Shown one piece after another: positions 11,501 to 23,833 of a stretch of 64,000 bases of DNA. The first letter of the stretch is position 1; the number at the start of each line of letters is the position of its first letter. The notes beneath the pieces are model-generated. The model saw only the letters and a program-made list of their open reading frames with translations. It did not search any database and was not told the origin of the DNA. Made by a program: the position numbers and the translations under genes. Origin of the DNA: Amaranthus tricolor (taxonomy: Eukaryota > Streptophyta > Magnoliopsida > Caryophyllales > Amaranthaceae); NCBI RefSeq assembly GCF_026212465.1, contig NC_080049.1:35322885-35386884 (forward strand), read 5' to 3'.

Positions 11501-14500
11501 GTGAAAATTCATGCATCGTTGTATAACGGGATTTAACGTTGCGGTAAATATCAAACGAGTTACATAATGGGCGTTACGTAACGGAATAAGGAAGTTATTC
11601 CATGCACTGAATTGAAGGTGGCATGGTGAAAATATAATTAAAATATGCAAAAAAGAAAAAGTCTTAAATTCTGATGTTGAGCTTTTTTAGTGCCTCTGTG
11701 CTCCTTTACACCTCAGGGTGCATTTGTCCAAAAAGCCTTGCCTGAGCATATTTAATATTTAAGCACTGGGGCACTTCATATGCGCTTTTTATGGCTAGGC
11801 GCATAACATTGCTCCAAGTTCATAAGCATTGGAACTAGTCACAGAAGTGGAGAACAAGAATTTGTGTCTTGACTCACAGGAATGACAAATTGGGTATATT
11901 GTGAACCTAAACTTTTGCAATTATGGTTCCCACAGTATTGTTTTTTTATCTTATAAATATTACGGAATCTATTATATTTTTGAAAATTCAAAGTAGCTGA
12001 GTTTCATATATATTGGCCAAAAAACCAGGCCTTCAACCAATGAAATGATGAGTACTCTTATTTGTATGAGGTATAGCAAATTCTATTGAAATCGGAATGA
12101 ATGGAGAAGAAGAATCCATGCGGACGACATTTGAAAAAGATATATTGGTTTATGTAGTTGACTGGTATTCTAAATCATATCACTTACAAAAGGAATGATG
12201 TATTGGAGTATAAGAAAATATTTTAAAACAAAAGTTCAGATCAACAGGACCTTTTGTAGCAGAAATGAAGCGTACATGTCCAGGACAAATCTCTACAGGG
12301 ACAAGATCACCATCATCTGCATCACCATCTTCCTCAACTAACTGTTGTATGTTAGTATTCACATCTTTTCTAGATCCTGAATCTTTACCGAGACTATTTG
12401 CAGGGAGTTGCTGATCAACATCCTGACAGAATAGAAAAGGTTGAAGGGACTGTTCATCTAGCTCAAGATATAAGCAGCAGAGTTAATAATAGATTACCCC
12501 TAGTTGTATATTGAATTCGTACCTCATCCAAATTAGAAGTACGCAGTTTCCGCCACTGCCTTTGCAACTTCTTACGGCGAGAACTTCTACAAGCCTAGGG
12601 AAAGAACAAAAACTAATATTAATGCCAACAATACGAAACAAAAACCAATTACAGAACATTAATGACAAAAAATGATCTTCATGATAAGACTCTGAATACT
12701 GCCAGGGATGTAAAGGCTAAACAACAGGCAAGAGACGGCACCAATTGCGGGCCAACAATTTCCAGAATATAATAATGAAAAATAACATAGAGACATATGA
12801 ACATGTTATCAGTTGACCACACTCAATAGTCACTTCAACAGATATATACAACGGATCATATCATTAATCATATTAATCCATCTTCCAATATTTTAATAGA
12901 CACATTATAAAAACCACGTTAGCAAAGCAGACAATCCAAACAATGCTCTAACATAGATGAGTACATGACATGATGACAAACCACTAGGTATTTGATGTTA
13001 GTTCTAGAAAACTGAAATTTGAAGAACGCAAACTTAATGGATCAGAAAGCGTGATAAGCAGCATACAAGAAGGCCTACAACAGAAATAAACTGCAAGAAA
13101 AAAGTCAATCCTGCTAGAATCATGACAGCAAGTATCGCATAAACTCAGTTGATTATTCCACAAAGAATTGTCCACATGGCCTCAAAGCGTATCAAAATCA
13201 AATCTCGAAAGAAAATCCTATATTATAAAGAAGAAATTTTTGGGTTCCCAAAGCATTTGAGATGATCTTTTAAAATATGTGTTAATTGTAAGTTGCAACA
13301 GAAAAGTTGCAATGCAAAAACAGAAAAGGCAATTGAATCATAATCATTTTGTTATTGCTTACCTGTTTAGATTTAGGCACACCAGAGCCATTTAGCGTTT
13401 CATCCCTTTTCTCCTCAGGTTCACTGCACCAACAGAAACAAGACTTTGAGAAAGACAGTTCAAACATCAAACTGATGGACCTGATAGCAAAATAATTAGA
13501 AATCTTGTTTTCTTTTAAAATTTGATAATGTCAAAAATCAACATACAGTGAATACGCAAGAAAAATTCTTCATCCTCTCAGATTCATAATAGTTAATTCT
13601 CTTTAAAGAAGTCAAAACAAGAAAAATTTGAGACCAAACTGCCTCAAGAGGAGTTTCCCAGGGTAGTAAGCACATCCACTGTCCAGTGTCCACATCAAGA
13701 GAGTACTATAATTAGTAGAACATGAAAGTAACTATTAGACTCTAACTAAACCAAGCAAGAAAACTGCTACCAAAGCAAGAAAGTAAATACAAACAAATTA
13801 GAATCTATAGCAGCAAGAAAGCAGAACAACACAGAGCATTTACTCAGTCCCATAAAACTAGTATCCATAGCTTTGGAATGTCATCAGCTACTGATACTAA
13901 CCTACACAAAGTTTTACATATCGCCAATATCACGAAAATAAACTTCCAGTTTCAAAACATCCAAGGAATCATGAATGACAATCCCAAAATAATTCCTTCT
14001 CCAACAACCAATGGGCAGAAACGACAAAATAGCAGATTATGATATCATGGTCCCTATTCGCCTTAGTGAATTAACATGGAGATAGCTGTTAAGAAACTAA
14101 TGACCCTAACTTGCCAACTATAAGGAACATTCGATAAACAGCTAACATGTAAAGTAAATTAACAGCACAGACAGCTGCAATAATATTCTGCACAACCTTT
14201 ATATAGATTCTAACAACAATGTTAAAAAAACGCTAAACAAATAGAAAAAAAAAAAAAAAAAAAGCTGCAAGAAAATCTAGAACCTACTTGAACTTGGATC
14301 CTGGCTCCAAATCATTGGTGCAATCTAAAGCGATTTCATGCTTACTCCCATTTGCAAGCTTTCTTTTCTTCTGCAGTGTTTTTATAGGCTCATGATCATT
14401 GTCCTTCTTTAGGACATCTTTAGACGTCAAGCATCGCTGTCTCTTTCTCCTATACAAAAAAGTATTCAATAACCAATGATTAAATATCCTGAAATTTTGA

Positions 14501-17157
14501 TTAAACAGTACGAATAAGATTTACAAAAAAAAAAAAAAAAAAAAAAAAAAGCAAAGATACTAGGATCTAGGGAAAAAAAAAGATAAAGCTCATGTAATAA
14601 CAAGAATTAAACAGTGCAGCATTATGCTAGAAGCCTAGAACTGAGAACAAACACTGCCAAAATAGAGAAGGATACATAGAAGATCATTTAGGCACAAAAC
14701 AGTTTAGAAGTTAGGAACACTGTAAATGGCAGTCTATAAAGCATATACAACTTGGATACCCCCTCCATCACAATTTTCTTTCGCACTTCTCCGGTCATGT
14801 ATATTTAACATTTACGAGGCAGGAGAACTCTGTACTTATAGGTGATATATTAGTGGAAAAGTAAATGTGATGGCATTAGCATGGTATATCCTTCCTTTTA
14901 ATTTAAAAACCATGAAAGAGATAGACACTATTCAATTCAACAAACATGAATAGTGTTTCAGCTAAAGTACTCACTTCTTTATTTACTAGCAATTTGGTCC
15001 TGATTTTCGCTTTCAAGTTTCAAATTAGTTTTGATTGTTTCAATTTGTTAGGGTTTTTCTGATTTTCATTTTTTTTTGTTGCAGAATCGTGAATCTCGTT
15101 CCCGGTCGCTCAAGTCACCAAGAATATGCTCGCAAATGAGGGTTTTGGTACCTTTTATAAGGTTTGCTTGGCTCTCTCATTCATGTTATTCAACTACTAG
15201 TCTAATACTGCAAATATTTTCATTTTCATGTAGTAAATGTAACTTGTCTTTTTAGATCTACTCTTTGATTTATGGTACTCAAAACATGGATTATAAGGCA
15301 TTGGACAAACATTCAGAATTATGATCATCCTCAAACTAGTCAAACATATATTTGCCAAACAGCATGCCTGTTCAGAAACATAATTTCTTGGGGGAGTGGG
15401 GACCATATATAATCTTCATTTTTATTAAATGATGTTGGTACCTACTTAAAGTCGGAAAATCAAGCAATTAATATCACTAAATCCCAAAAGACTAATACAT
15501 CTCATAAAAAAGAATGCATAAAGGGTGATAGGTAACATAAACGGACACCATGACATGAATGAGGAAGAATTTCAAAGACATACTTAGTCATCTCAATTGG
15601 GCTAGTTTCTTTTCTCTTCTTGAAAGCAACGTCTCCATCAGGAGCACATTCCACAAATGCCTCTGCCTCATTATCCTTATCAGTTACACTTTGGTAAACA
15701 ACAGTCTCTTTGTCAAACTCCTCATTTGCCAAAATGCCCAAAAGCCTGACACCAGAAGGTAATAGTTGCTTGTCTACTGTTTCGTCCTTAAGACTAGGCA
15801 TTGCCTCTTCAATTGCCTTCATCGATTCACACGAGCCCAACCCTTTTCTTTTCACACTGATAGTAGAACAAGCATTCAAGTACATTCAGGACTAATGTAT
15901 ACAACAAAAAAGATATTCTCATGCTAATTGCTAATAACCAAGAAATAAAAGTATTGAGAAAGAAACTAGCCTTATTAGATCTTTATCCTTCAAAATGGTA
16001 GTTGACTCAAAAGGTGGAAGAACAAATCCATCCATCTACAAAACCAAAAACAAAAAAGTTTGTTCAGTGCAATTTCCAAGAGAGCTCGTAACAGACGCAC
16101 TAATATTCAAAATCATAAAGATAGAGCAACAGAGTCATAATCCATGATAACTCCCCAAGGTATCAATGTCACATGTAGTGGTAAAACAAGAGAGTATTCC
16201 AATTGGGCGAGTGATGGATTGAGTTTATTCAAGTGAGAAAATTTTAGGCTCGTAATTTTACACAATTTGTCTTTTGACAAGGTTCATTTGAACATTGATC
16301 AAGAAAATCAAAGCAGAAGAATCTACAAGTACAAAATTAATTGAACATTAATTAACAAAAAGTACATAAGCATTCAGACGGGAAATTCAAAAATAAGAAA
16401 GAAAGGATAGCAAAATGAACGTTCAATAATGATAATCATCCACTAAATACATAAAAGTCTTGTACATATTTTAGTATGCACCAACCTAATAATCGCAAGT
16501 ATTTATTCTCAATGATTGTACTCAATGATTGTACTTGTACTTGTCAAGTAAAATACTTGTTATTTTAACTAAATAAGCACTAAGTAACGTGGTCTAATCT
16601 TCTCCCTTCTATAGCTTCCAATACAATAGAAATTTCTTTGTTAAAGATACTCCTAACAAACCATAAAAACTTAATGAGAAACCAACAAGAATGAACAGAA
16701 TAAATAAAAGACACATAAAACTGAGAACAGTAAAAATCTTTTTCTCCTCTCTAGCTAAAATAAGAAAATTAGACCTGACAAACATAAATGTCAAAATGAA
16801 TCAAATGACATTGAAAAAATTACACATAAAAGACGAAATTCATCGGCTTTATGATCAAATAAGAAATACCCAACTATGATCAGCCCCTAAAAACTTAATT
16901 AAACAACAAAATCATCAAAAAGTACAAGAAAAAAGACATGCAAGGCAAAGAGAAAGTACATAGAGAATCAGGCCATGCGGGCAAGATTCATGGAGATCAA
17001 AAGAGTGAATGATGTATGCAGCAACATCAGAAATTGTCTCATGGTGTGGTTTGAGAAAAAACCATGAATGTTTGAGACCATTTTTCTTCTGGGTTTTACT
17101 CAAAATATTAGGGTCATGAAATTTTAATCGTAATCTTCGATTAGTAGCTTCCATCAT
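8509..17157 (-). CDS. COIL: Coilin (Cajal body scaffold), 13 exons
   Basis: Spliced by eye into a 700-residue frame. Exons in order: 17157-16960, 16035-15971, 15856-15584, 14449-14288, 13423-13363, 12594-12523, 12422-12251, 11244-10991, 10578-10315, 9862-9791, 9706-9539, 8986-8821, 8684-8509; phases agree throughout. The N-terminal coilin domain (residues 1-88) includes RRLRLKFHDPNILSKTQKK, CPHGLILY and GFVLPPFESTTILKDKD. A basic middle follows (SSRRKKLQRQWRKLR). The C-terminal Tudor-like domain includes GDVIAYRLLELSSSW and KITSFDQES. The tail WEEISDALTAKKAQL matches plant coilin ends. Coilin nucleates Cajal bodies, where snRNPs mature in the nucleus. Arabidopsis coilin is about 600 residues; the extra length lies partly in an imperfect ~14-residue repeat in exon 8 (QKNKEANGW type). 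The intron after exon 2 needs a GC donor (AAG|GC at 15970-15969). A start one codon later (17154) is equally possible. Confidence 0.93.
11400..11590. repeat. GTAACG/CGTTAC-rich cluster in coilin intron 7
   Basis: GTAACG, ATAACG and their complement recur many times in under 200 bp, including the palindrome CGTTACGTAACG near 11573-11584. This CpG-bearing repetition stands out in an AT-rich intron and looks like subterminal repeats of a decayed DNA transposon. No TIR or target duplication could be set. Confidence 0.5.
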
Positions 17158-17340
17158 TGCAGATGAGAGAAACAAGGGTAGAAATTTTGGAAAAGATTTG
17201 AAGGGTTTTTGCAGAAAAGAGTGAAGTAAGAAGTAGAGATTTTCTGGGTTATTGTAAAGGTGTAAAAAGGTGTGCTTAAACCCTTGGATTGTTGGATGTC
17301 GTTTTGACGGGAAGGTGAACGTCTAGGTGGAGCTCTTTAC
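17158..17340 (-). promoter_or_regulatory. 5' flank of coilin
   Basis: Sequence immediately upstream of the coilin start on the minus strand, likely 5' UTR and core promoter. No TATA box is clear. Confidence 0.35.
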
Positions 17341-17630
17341 AACATATTGGTTAAAATATTAATATAACACACTATCATTTGATAAAAATTTATAGCAAAA
17401 TAAAAATCGAAATAAGAGGAAAATAAGAATTTTTTTTAGACTCAAAAGGAAAGGAGGCTAAGGAAATTAAATCTCTTTTAAATTCTTCCTTTTCAAATTT
17501 ATTTTCACCGGATTTGTAGATTCCAATTAAACGAAATTGTAGTCCTTCACATCTCTCATTTTCTTTATTTTGAATTCTCTTTAATTTAAAACAAACTAAC
17601 AAAATACTTTAAATACTTTAATTTATTTTG

Positions 17631-17880
17631 AATTCTCTTGAAAGACCGTCTCTTTAAGAGATGTACCTCAAATCCAACCCATTAAAGATTAATGTCTATT
17701 TAACATATTCTTAATACCTACTTAGATTATCCTTAATGTTTACTTTTCATATCCTTAAAGCCTACTTTCATTATCTTAAATATCTACTTACATCATTCTT
17801 AATGTTTACTTGCAATATTTTACAAAACATATAATAGACCGGCCCAATTAGAAATGATCTCTCACAAGAATTTGTGTTAA
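17631..17880 (-). mobile_element. MITE family with internal ~21-bp tandem units, copy 1
   Basis: Read on the minus strand, ends resembling CACAAATTCTTGTGAGAGA and CTCTTAAAGAGACGGTCTT enclose repeated units of the type GTAAGTAGACATTAAGAAT, about eight degenerate copies, then TTAATCTTTAATGGGTTGG. A related copy in opposite orientation lies at 52747-52985. No target duplication was established. Confidence 0.6.
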
Positions 17881-18595
17881 TCCATTCTTTACCTTGGCAC
17901 CACTTTAATAGAACCATGAGTGTCAACATTGATGCTCTCGATACTTAAACCTAGTGTTTGACAAAAATTTTAATCGACTTTGGAGTTTTAATTTTTAATT
18001 AACTTTTAACTTAATAGTCCACTTTTTCTCTGATAAACAACTAAATAAAAGCCAATACATGAATTTACAAACCATTTTCTTAAACAATCAACTTATCCAA
18101 CTATCTTAAACGTCAATAAAAAAGTCATTACTTCCGTTGATCAAATAAACCAACTAACCATTAGTCAAACTCCATCAGCATTTATAAGTAGCTCAATAAT
18201 GATAAGTTTGGTTCAGTTGATAGTTTTAGCAACTTAACCATTGTATCATGTCTCAAGCCCAAATCGTCTTTCATAATATGGAATGCTGGAACCGTACGAT
18301 CAAGTGTACGCAAGATGCATAGTTTCAGTCCAACAGCATACAGGGTAGCAATGGGAAGGAGATCTGATGCTCAAAACCTTCAAATCCAACTCTTGAAAAC
18401 GAATTTCAACAGTATAATTAGACACTAAGAGACTGATAATGAAGTCTAGCTTGATTATATAAGATTATATTGAATCATCACATATTACTATACTCAAATC
18501 AATAGCAATAGGGCATTTGTAAAAAACTTGACTAGAATAAATCAAAAGCAAATTGCAGAGTCTAATTCCAAACTGAATGTTTCCGTGTTTTGCGA
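17881..18595. other. Intergenic stretch, nothing recognised
   Basis: AT-rich, with no frame longer than shadows and no repeat that I can name. Confidence 0.5.
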
Positions 18596-18709
18596 CTAGT
18601 TTGCAGCTTCGATGAAGCCAGCATTCATATTTTTGTTCGGTGATCCAACATCGACATAAGCCTTGAATTGCAGCGATGGACGTCTCCTACGGACCACTCT
18701 CATAGACCC
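18596..18709 (-). CDS. Candidate terminal exon of an unidentified gene
   Basis: A minus-strand acceptor TTTTTGCAG is followed by 37 sense codons and TAG, opening GSMRVVRRRRPSLQFKAYVD and ending FIEAAN. The basic start and even composition look more like protein than random sequence. The only upstream gene on this strand is mitochondrial RPS1, which already has its own stop at 22800. This could be an exon in that gene's 3' UTR, an alternative end, or a remnant. I do not recognise the peptide. Confidence 0.3.
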   Translation of the reverse strand, partial: GSMRVVRRRRPSLQFKAYVDVGSPNKNMNAGFIEAAN

Positions 18710-21084
18710 CTGCAAAAAGATCCAGCAAACAGCTATAAATAAACAAATCTATCTTTCAATCATTCAAACTACACATGTATGCACCTTGTGAACTTCTAAA
18801 AACACTCCTGGTTAAAAAAAGGCCGGAATTCTAAATCTTAACTGTGAAACAGTTCCTAGTTCCTTTATAATGTCAACGTTTTTTCAGCAAACTCACCATA
18901 TTAAATGTGACGAGAAAAAATTCACAAATCTAAGAATTAACACGTTACACATAACACCACCACAACAAGATTGAATGTGACTAGAATAAGCCACATTTGC
19001 TTCATATGTCAAGCCATATATCAGGAAAATGATACTGCATTGCTACATAGCAGGACAATGTGGCATCCCCATCCGCTATATTCATACAACCTTGAGAGTT
19101 GAGCACACACTATCTATATGGTGGAGGTTGAGGCAGGTTAGCTAGGGTGCAGGTGAAAGCCTAAGCGATACCACAGAGAGGAGAAGGCAAGACAATCCAA
19201 CATGTTATAATAAGAAAGTGAAAAATCCTGTCCAAGCTGAGGTCAAGCTTTTTGACGGCAAGTGCCCAACGCTTATATATTAAGCATGTTCACTACAACA
19301 CTAAGGAGCAAGTGTAATGGTAAAAAACCAAGCAAACACAATACACATTTCATGATTCACATATATAATACAAGGGGTTCTGAAACCACAAGTAACGTAG
19401 CAAGTGCAATGGAAGTACACTTACCATAGTGTAAGGGCTGTATCAATTACGTTCAACATGGCATCAGCGTTTCAAAAATGTGTCAAAAGAAATAATTGAA
19501 ACACCCCTTTGTGTCTCTTTCTCCCTCCCCCTCTCTCCCTCTAATCAACCCAGCTTCTACCTCTCAATTCTGGCAACATGAGATGGTGAATTATTCAGTT
19601 TTGATTACTTGAGGATCAGTCAAGTTGTTCTCGTTCTTGAAAGAAGATTACTCACTATTGTTATTATAGACAGATTGTCAACCATGCATTTGACAGGATC
19701 AAAAAATTTCAAACAAAATTAAGTTACTCTAATGCTCTGTATTAATTGCACATCAACATTGCAACTTGTGCGAAACAGTAGTGTGCTGTTATTAAAATTG
19801 TGAGGCACATGTATTTCATTACCAACATCACAACAGTTTATGTTCAAAAAGTAGGATTGATTTGACCATTTTACAATCTATCCACTACTGATTGGGTCGT
19901 TATACCCTTAGTTATAGTAAGCGTGAGGTGCTCTTAAGGCACAAGGGGTTGTGCATCACCTCAACACGTCTCTAACATGCCTTGATACAGTTTTAGAAAG
20001 CAAAAGTCCATGCCAAACCATGTACCTTCAAAAAAAATTTCAATTTGGCACCCTAGTCCGGCAGCCTTCAAACGTCTCCACACCGCCTGTGAACTTCTCT
20101 AAAACCCGTTAAATGATCAGCTCTTTCAACATTTTCCTTTCTACTTTGTTTCAATAATCTTACTTTAGTCTTATTTCATAGCATATTATATTTGCACCTC
20201 AGTCTCTTGGTAGAAAAAGCAATAGGATGCAATAAAGAAATGTGTATACTCTTTCTTGTCGGATGATTGCATCATCCATTCAGTCTTTGGATGTCTAAAA
20301 CTTCAAAGCCTGATAATAATAACAATAAGCATTCACTAAGTCAACCTTCCCTAATCTCTCTTTTCCTCATCCCACCAACCAAAGATGCATGGGGCGCGCA
20401 AACAATAACGTACCAAAAGGTCAGATCGAGTTAATTTTTTCCAAAAGGCATTTAGCCTACTCAAGTGATTTTTGCAATCAGCTAGTGAGAAATGATGGCA
20501 AAGTATGCAGGAATCCAAAAACGGCGTAGATATTACTAGGATATAACTTCGTTATTATTTTCAAAAGCTTACTGAGCTGAATGTAATAGCCCTAACGACA
20601 AACTTATGTGGGGTGACAGGCTAGCTAGCCTTATTATAAGGCTAAAAAAGAGTGGAAGCTGACTGCTGAACTATGGCATTGCTATCACAATTTGAGTCCT
20701 GGTGTGCTATCCTCGTATATTCATAGTATAGAGTACTTAAATAAATGTGTTCGCTTTCTTTTGTGTTGATAATTTGACAGTAACAGTTAATGTGCCTCAT
20801 TTCACTTTCACCAGATGGATTCCACAACTGTCATGGCAAACACACAATTAAAGAGACCCCTTTAACATGGCTTTTAAAACTTTTGATAAGCCATTTGGAT
20901 ATATGATTATCCTGACAAGAGAATGTGAAATTTGATGAGTCGCTTATCAGCACATTCTAGCATCTTCATCCGAGAGAAACTTAACCCTGAAAGTCGGATA
21001 CACCAGTTTGCCTGGATCTTCTTCTAAGTTCTAACAATAGACAAGCAAACATCCACTATTTTTCAGAGGATGGATAAAAAATTA
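18710..21084. other. Long noncoding stretch between RPS1 and the candidate exon
   Basis: No credible coding exon was seen on either strand. It may be a long 3' UTR intron of RPS1 or plain intergenic DNA. A stretch near 19,915-19,980 has GAGGTGCTCTTAAGGCACAA-like sequence resembling dispersed repeats. Confidence 0.4.
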
Positions 21085-21601
21085 GGAACCAGATTTTGAA
21101 AGAAAGACTAGGGGTTGCTCTCATCTCTACAAAGATGTGTGAATGTAGATTGCGATGGTTTAGACATGTGCAATGAATGACTCCCAAACAGCCGATGGAG
21201 ATAGAAGTTGCAGTAGGCCTAAGAAAATACGAGAGGACACATTAGGAATGACATGAACAAGTTCTCTCGGGACTTGAAAAGGGATAGAACTAGTTAAAGA
21301 CGACATATTTGAGTCCTAGACCTTGGATAATCACTCACGCCAAAACCTAAGGCTTGTTTATTGTTCCGACCTTTATGATAGTTTTCATATTTCTTTAGTC
21401 ATGCTTTTAGCCTTAATTTTTATCTTAAATTGTGGGTCGAATTTTTTTTGCCTTGTTTTGTCTTGCTTCGCTTTTCTTTGCAGGTCTTTCTCGAGTTGAA
21501 GGACTCTTTCGTTGCATCCTCCTTTATGGGTATAATTTGCCTTTTTCATCCCACCCCAGACCTTGATCGTGAGCGGGACTATACTGAGTATGATGATGAT
21601 G
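21085..21601 (+). mobile_element. Decayed RTE-clade LINE, 3' end
   Basis: At 21106 the frame reads LGVALISTKMCECRLRWFRH then VQ and a stop, the C-terminal hallmark of plant RTE reverse transcriptases (usual form RLRWFGHVQR). Further on, in a shifted frame, RNDMNKFSRDLKRDRTS matches the family tail. The 3' UTR ends with CATCCCACCCCAGACC, GGACTATACTGAGTATGATG and a short ATG repeat, as in these LINEs. Stops and frameshifts show it is dead and 5' truncated. Confidence 0.75.
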
Positions 21602-22113
21602 TATCAGAATTACTTCTTTTGACAAGTAAATTACCTTTAAAACTTACTTGACCTTGGAATATTTAGCTTAATTTAAGGATAACCAATGGAAAACGAAAGA
21701 ATTCCTCCACCTCTACTTTTCTTTCCTTAATCTTTCTCATTTCCTCCCCTTGATCCTTTCCCTTCCTTCCTAAATTCAAACAAGTTGTTTAAGTTGTTGC
21801 AAATCATATAGCAACATAAGGCATTGTGATTTTTTACTCTTTTTCTAAGGAAATCTTTCAAATTACCAAAAATGCTAATCTTAGACAATAATTCTAGCAT
21901 GGTACATTACTATTCTATTGATTTGACTCATGTTATAACAAAGGCACCACCTCAATGCCTTCCATCACGTACCCATAAAGAAACCAGGATATTAATTCAC
22001 ACAAGTTATACACCCTGACAAGTGACAAGTAACAACATACACTTCAACTATCAAGCCCAAGCATCCAAGTATCCAAACAATTTTCCAACTTACTATAAAC
22101 AAGAGAATATGAA

Positions 22114-22260
22114 ATGAGACGATCTCATGGTGATACGTTTCTATTGGGCTGAAAACATATACATTTAGTGTATTAAAGTAACCACTTACGATTTCAAACT
22201 GATCAATTAGATAAATGAATTAATTATATGGTCTTGTCTCATAGTGAGATGGTCTCATAC
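22114..22260. repeat. Small inverted-repeat element (MITE-like)
   Basis: ATGAGACGATCTCATGGTGA at the left is mirrored by a right end whose reverse complement is ATGAGACCATCTCACTATGA. GAGACNNTCTCA motifs recur elsewhere in the window. Boundaries are approximate and no target duplication was found. Confidence 0.4.
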
Positions 22261-22799
22261 AAGACGAATTGAAAAAAAATTCCACCTTAGTACCTGACTG
22301 ACATTGCACCAACATGAACTTGCCTAATAGCACTGGTGGTTGGTCAGGTAAGGAAGTCGATGTAAGCTGACTTACCATTGTCATACCAAAGTAATTTACT
22401 GGTAGGACAAATTGTCAAAACTCAAAACCACCTATAAAATTTTTGATTTTGTCACCTTATAAAGAAAACTAATCAATCAAAAACTACCTAAAAATGCTTG
22501 CATTTGAGTTGCAATTGCACTCAAATTTCCCCCAATTCTTTGATTTATGTCTCTAGCAGAGAAAGTATACAAACAAGGATCAGTATCAACTATTCGAACA
22601 GATGGAAAAAAAAAGGAAATATACTGACAATAAAGGAAAAACCACTCAAATTTCACCCATCTATTAACTTTTTTCAGTTGCAAAAGTATCCAAACAAGGA
22701 TCAATTTCAAGTGTCAACTATACATCTGAAATTAAAACAATTGATAAATCAAGAGTAATAAGAGAGGAGAAGAGGAATTACTAATGTAAACGATGTTGG

Positions 22800-23609
22800 T
22801 TAAACGACGACAATATCCTTATCTTTCAAATTAAGACTCTCAATAGTGAAACGATCCTTGAAACCCCCTCTTGCAAGTTGAAAATGCCCTCGGAAAGGAG
22901 CGAAAGCAATATAACCCGCAACTGCTACAGCATAACCTCCTTTTACTCGTTTAACATAAAACCCTTTCACCTGAGAATTTGTCCTCCAAATCTTACGTAA
23001 TTCCATGGAAACTCTCTTTTGTCTATATCTTCTCGGAAGAACAAGTAAAGGTTCACCAGCCACCACATTATCAGCATCTGCAGATTCTGCAACCAAGTCA
23101 TTAAACCTTCCATAAGCTCGTTCTTTCGCAGTCAAATCACCAGCTACTAAATCAATGAAAATCCTCTCTAACATAAACTTTCTAACCACTGTTTCACCAG
23201 CAACTAAATCCATGAACCCAACCTTATTTTCAAATCGAGTTTTTGGATTGTTTTTCACACCAATAAGCTGGTCTTCCAAACAAGTTCTGGGAGTTCCAAT
23301 TCCAGAATCAACCAAGAACATTCGTTCATTTAAGCGTAAGACATCGGCTTTTAAGGAAATGCCATTAGTTAATTGGAAACTGGTATTAGATTTTGGAAAT
23401 ATTCGATTCATATAATAACTTGTGCTGTTGATGGAATTGGGATTTTGAGATGATGATGATGAATACGATTGAATATTATGGAGTGAAAAATTAGGGTTTA
23501 GCGGTTCATGGCTATCACGGGAAAATGGGGAGAAGTTAACAGCATTAAGATAGAAAGATCTGAGATACAAAGGAGTAGCCATGCGAGAAACCTCCATTAA
23601 TCTGCTCAT
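22800..23609 (-). CDS. RPS1: Ribosomal protein S1, mitochondrial (nuclear gene)
   Basis: 269 residues from the ATG at 23609 (MSRLMEVSRMATPLYLRSF). The frame stays open 50 codons upstream with another ATG at 23759, but the inner start gives a more usual presequence. The N-terminal ~90 residues are Ser/Asn-rich and low in acid, fitting a mitochondrial presequence. The core carries KVGFMDLVAGE, ERIFIDLVAGD, GEPLLVLPRRYRQKR, MELRKIWR and KGFYVKRVKGGYAVAVAGY, ending DRFTIESLN. The repeated DLVAG blocks, the S1-like RNA-binding fold region and the IESLN ending match the nuclear-encoded mitochondrial S1 proteins of plants, part of the small mitoribosomal subunit. Single exon as read. Confidence 0.82.
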   Translation of the reverse strand: MSRLMEVSRMATPLYLRSFYLNAVNFSPFSRDSHEPLNPNFSLHNIQSYSSSSSQNPNSINSTSYYMNRIFPKSNTSFQLTNGISLKADVLRLNERMFLVDSGIGTPRTCLEDQLIGVKNNPKTRFENKVGFMDLVAGETVVRKFMLERIFIDLVAGDLTAKERAYGRFNDLVAESADADNVVAGEPLLVLPRRYRQKRVSMELRKIWRTNSQVKGFYVKRVKGGYAVAVAGYIAFAPFRGHFQLARGGFKDRFTIESLNLKDKDIVVV

Positions 23610-23833
23610 TTTTGTATAATTTTTACTTTTTTTTTTGTTTGCTTGAATGGCTGAGATATTGAGACTTGAGAGGGTTTGTTGCAAAAGAGAAACGGAAAAT
23701 GACGAGGAAAGGAGAGGGAAAAGGCCGGCAAAGAAGTGAAATATGCACGTAAAGCTCACGTGTAAATTTTTACATTTTTTTTTTATTTTTACATTATAAC
23801 AATAAACTTTTGCGAATGATTAATGGTAAATAG

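Noticed and set aside
14525..14550. Poly-A tract as a processed pseudogene tail
   Set aside because: It lies in a coilin intron, with two similar runs at 9762-9781 and 14245-14263; no retrocopy precedes it.
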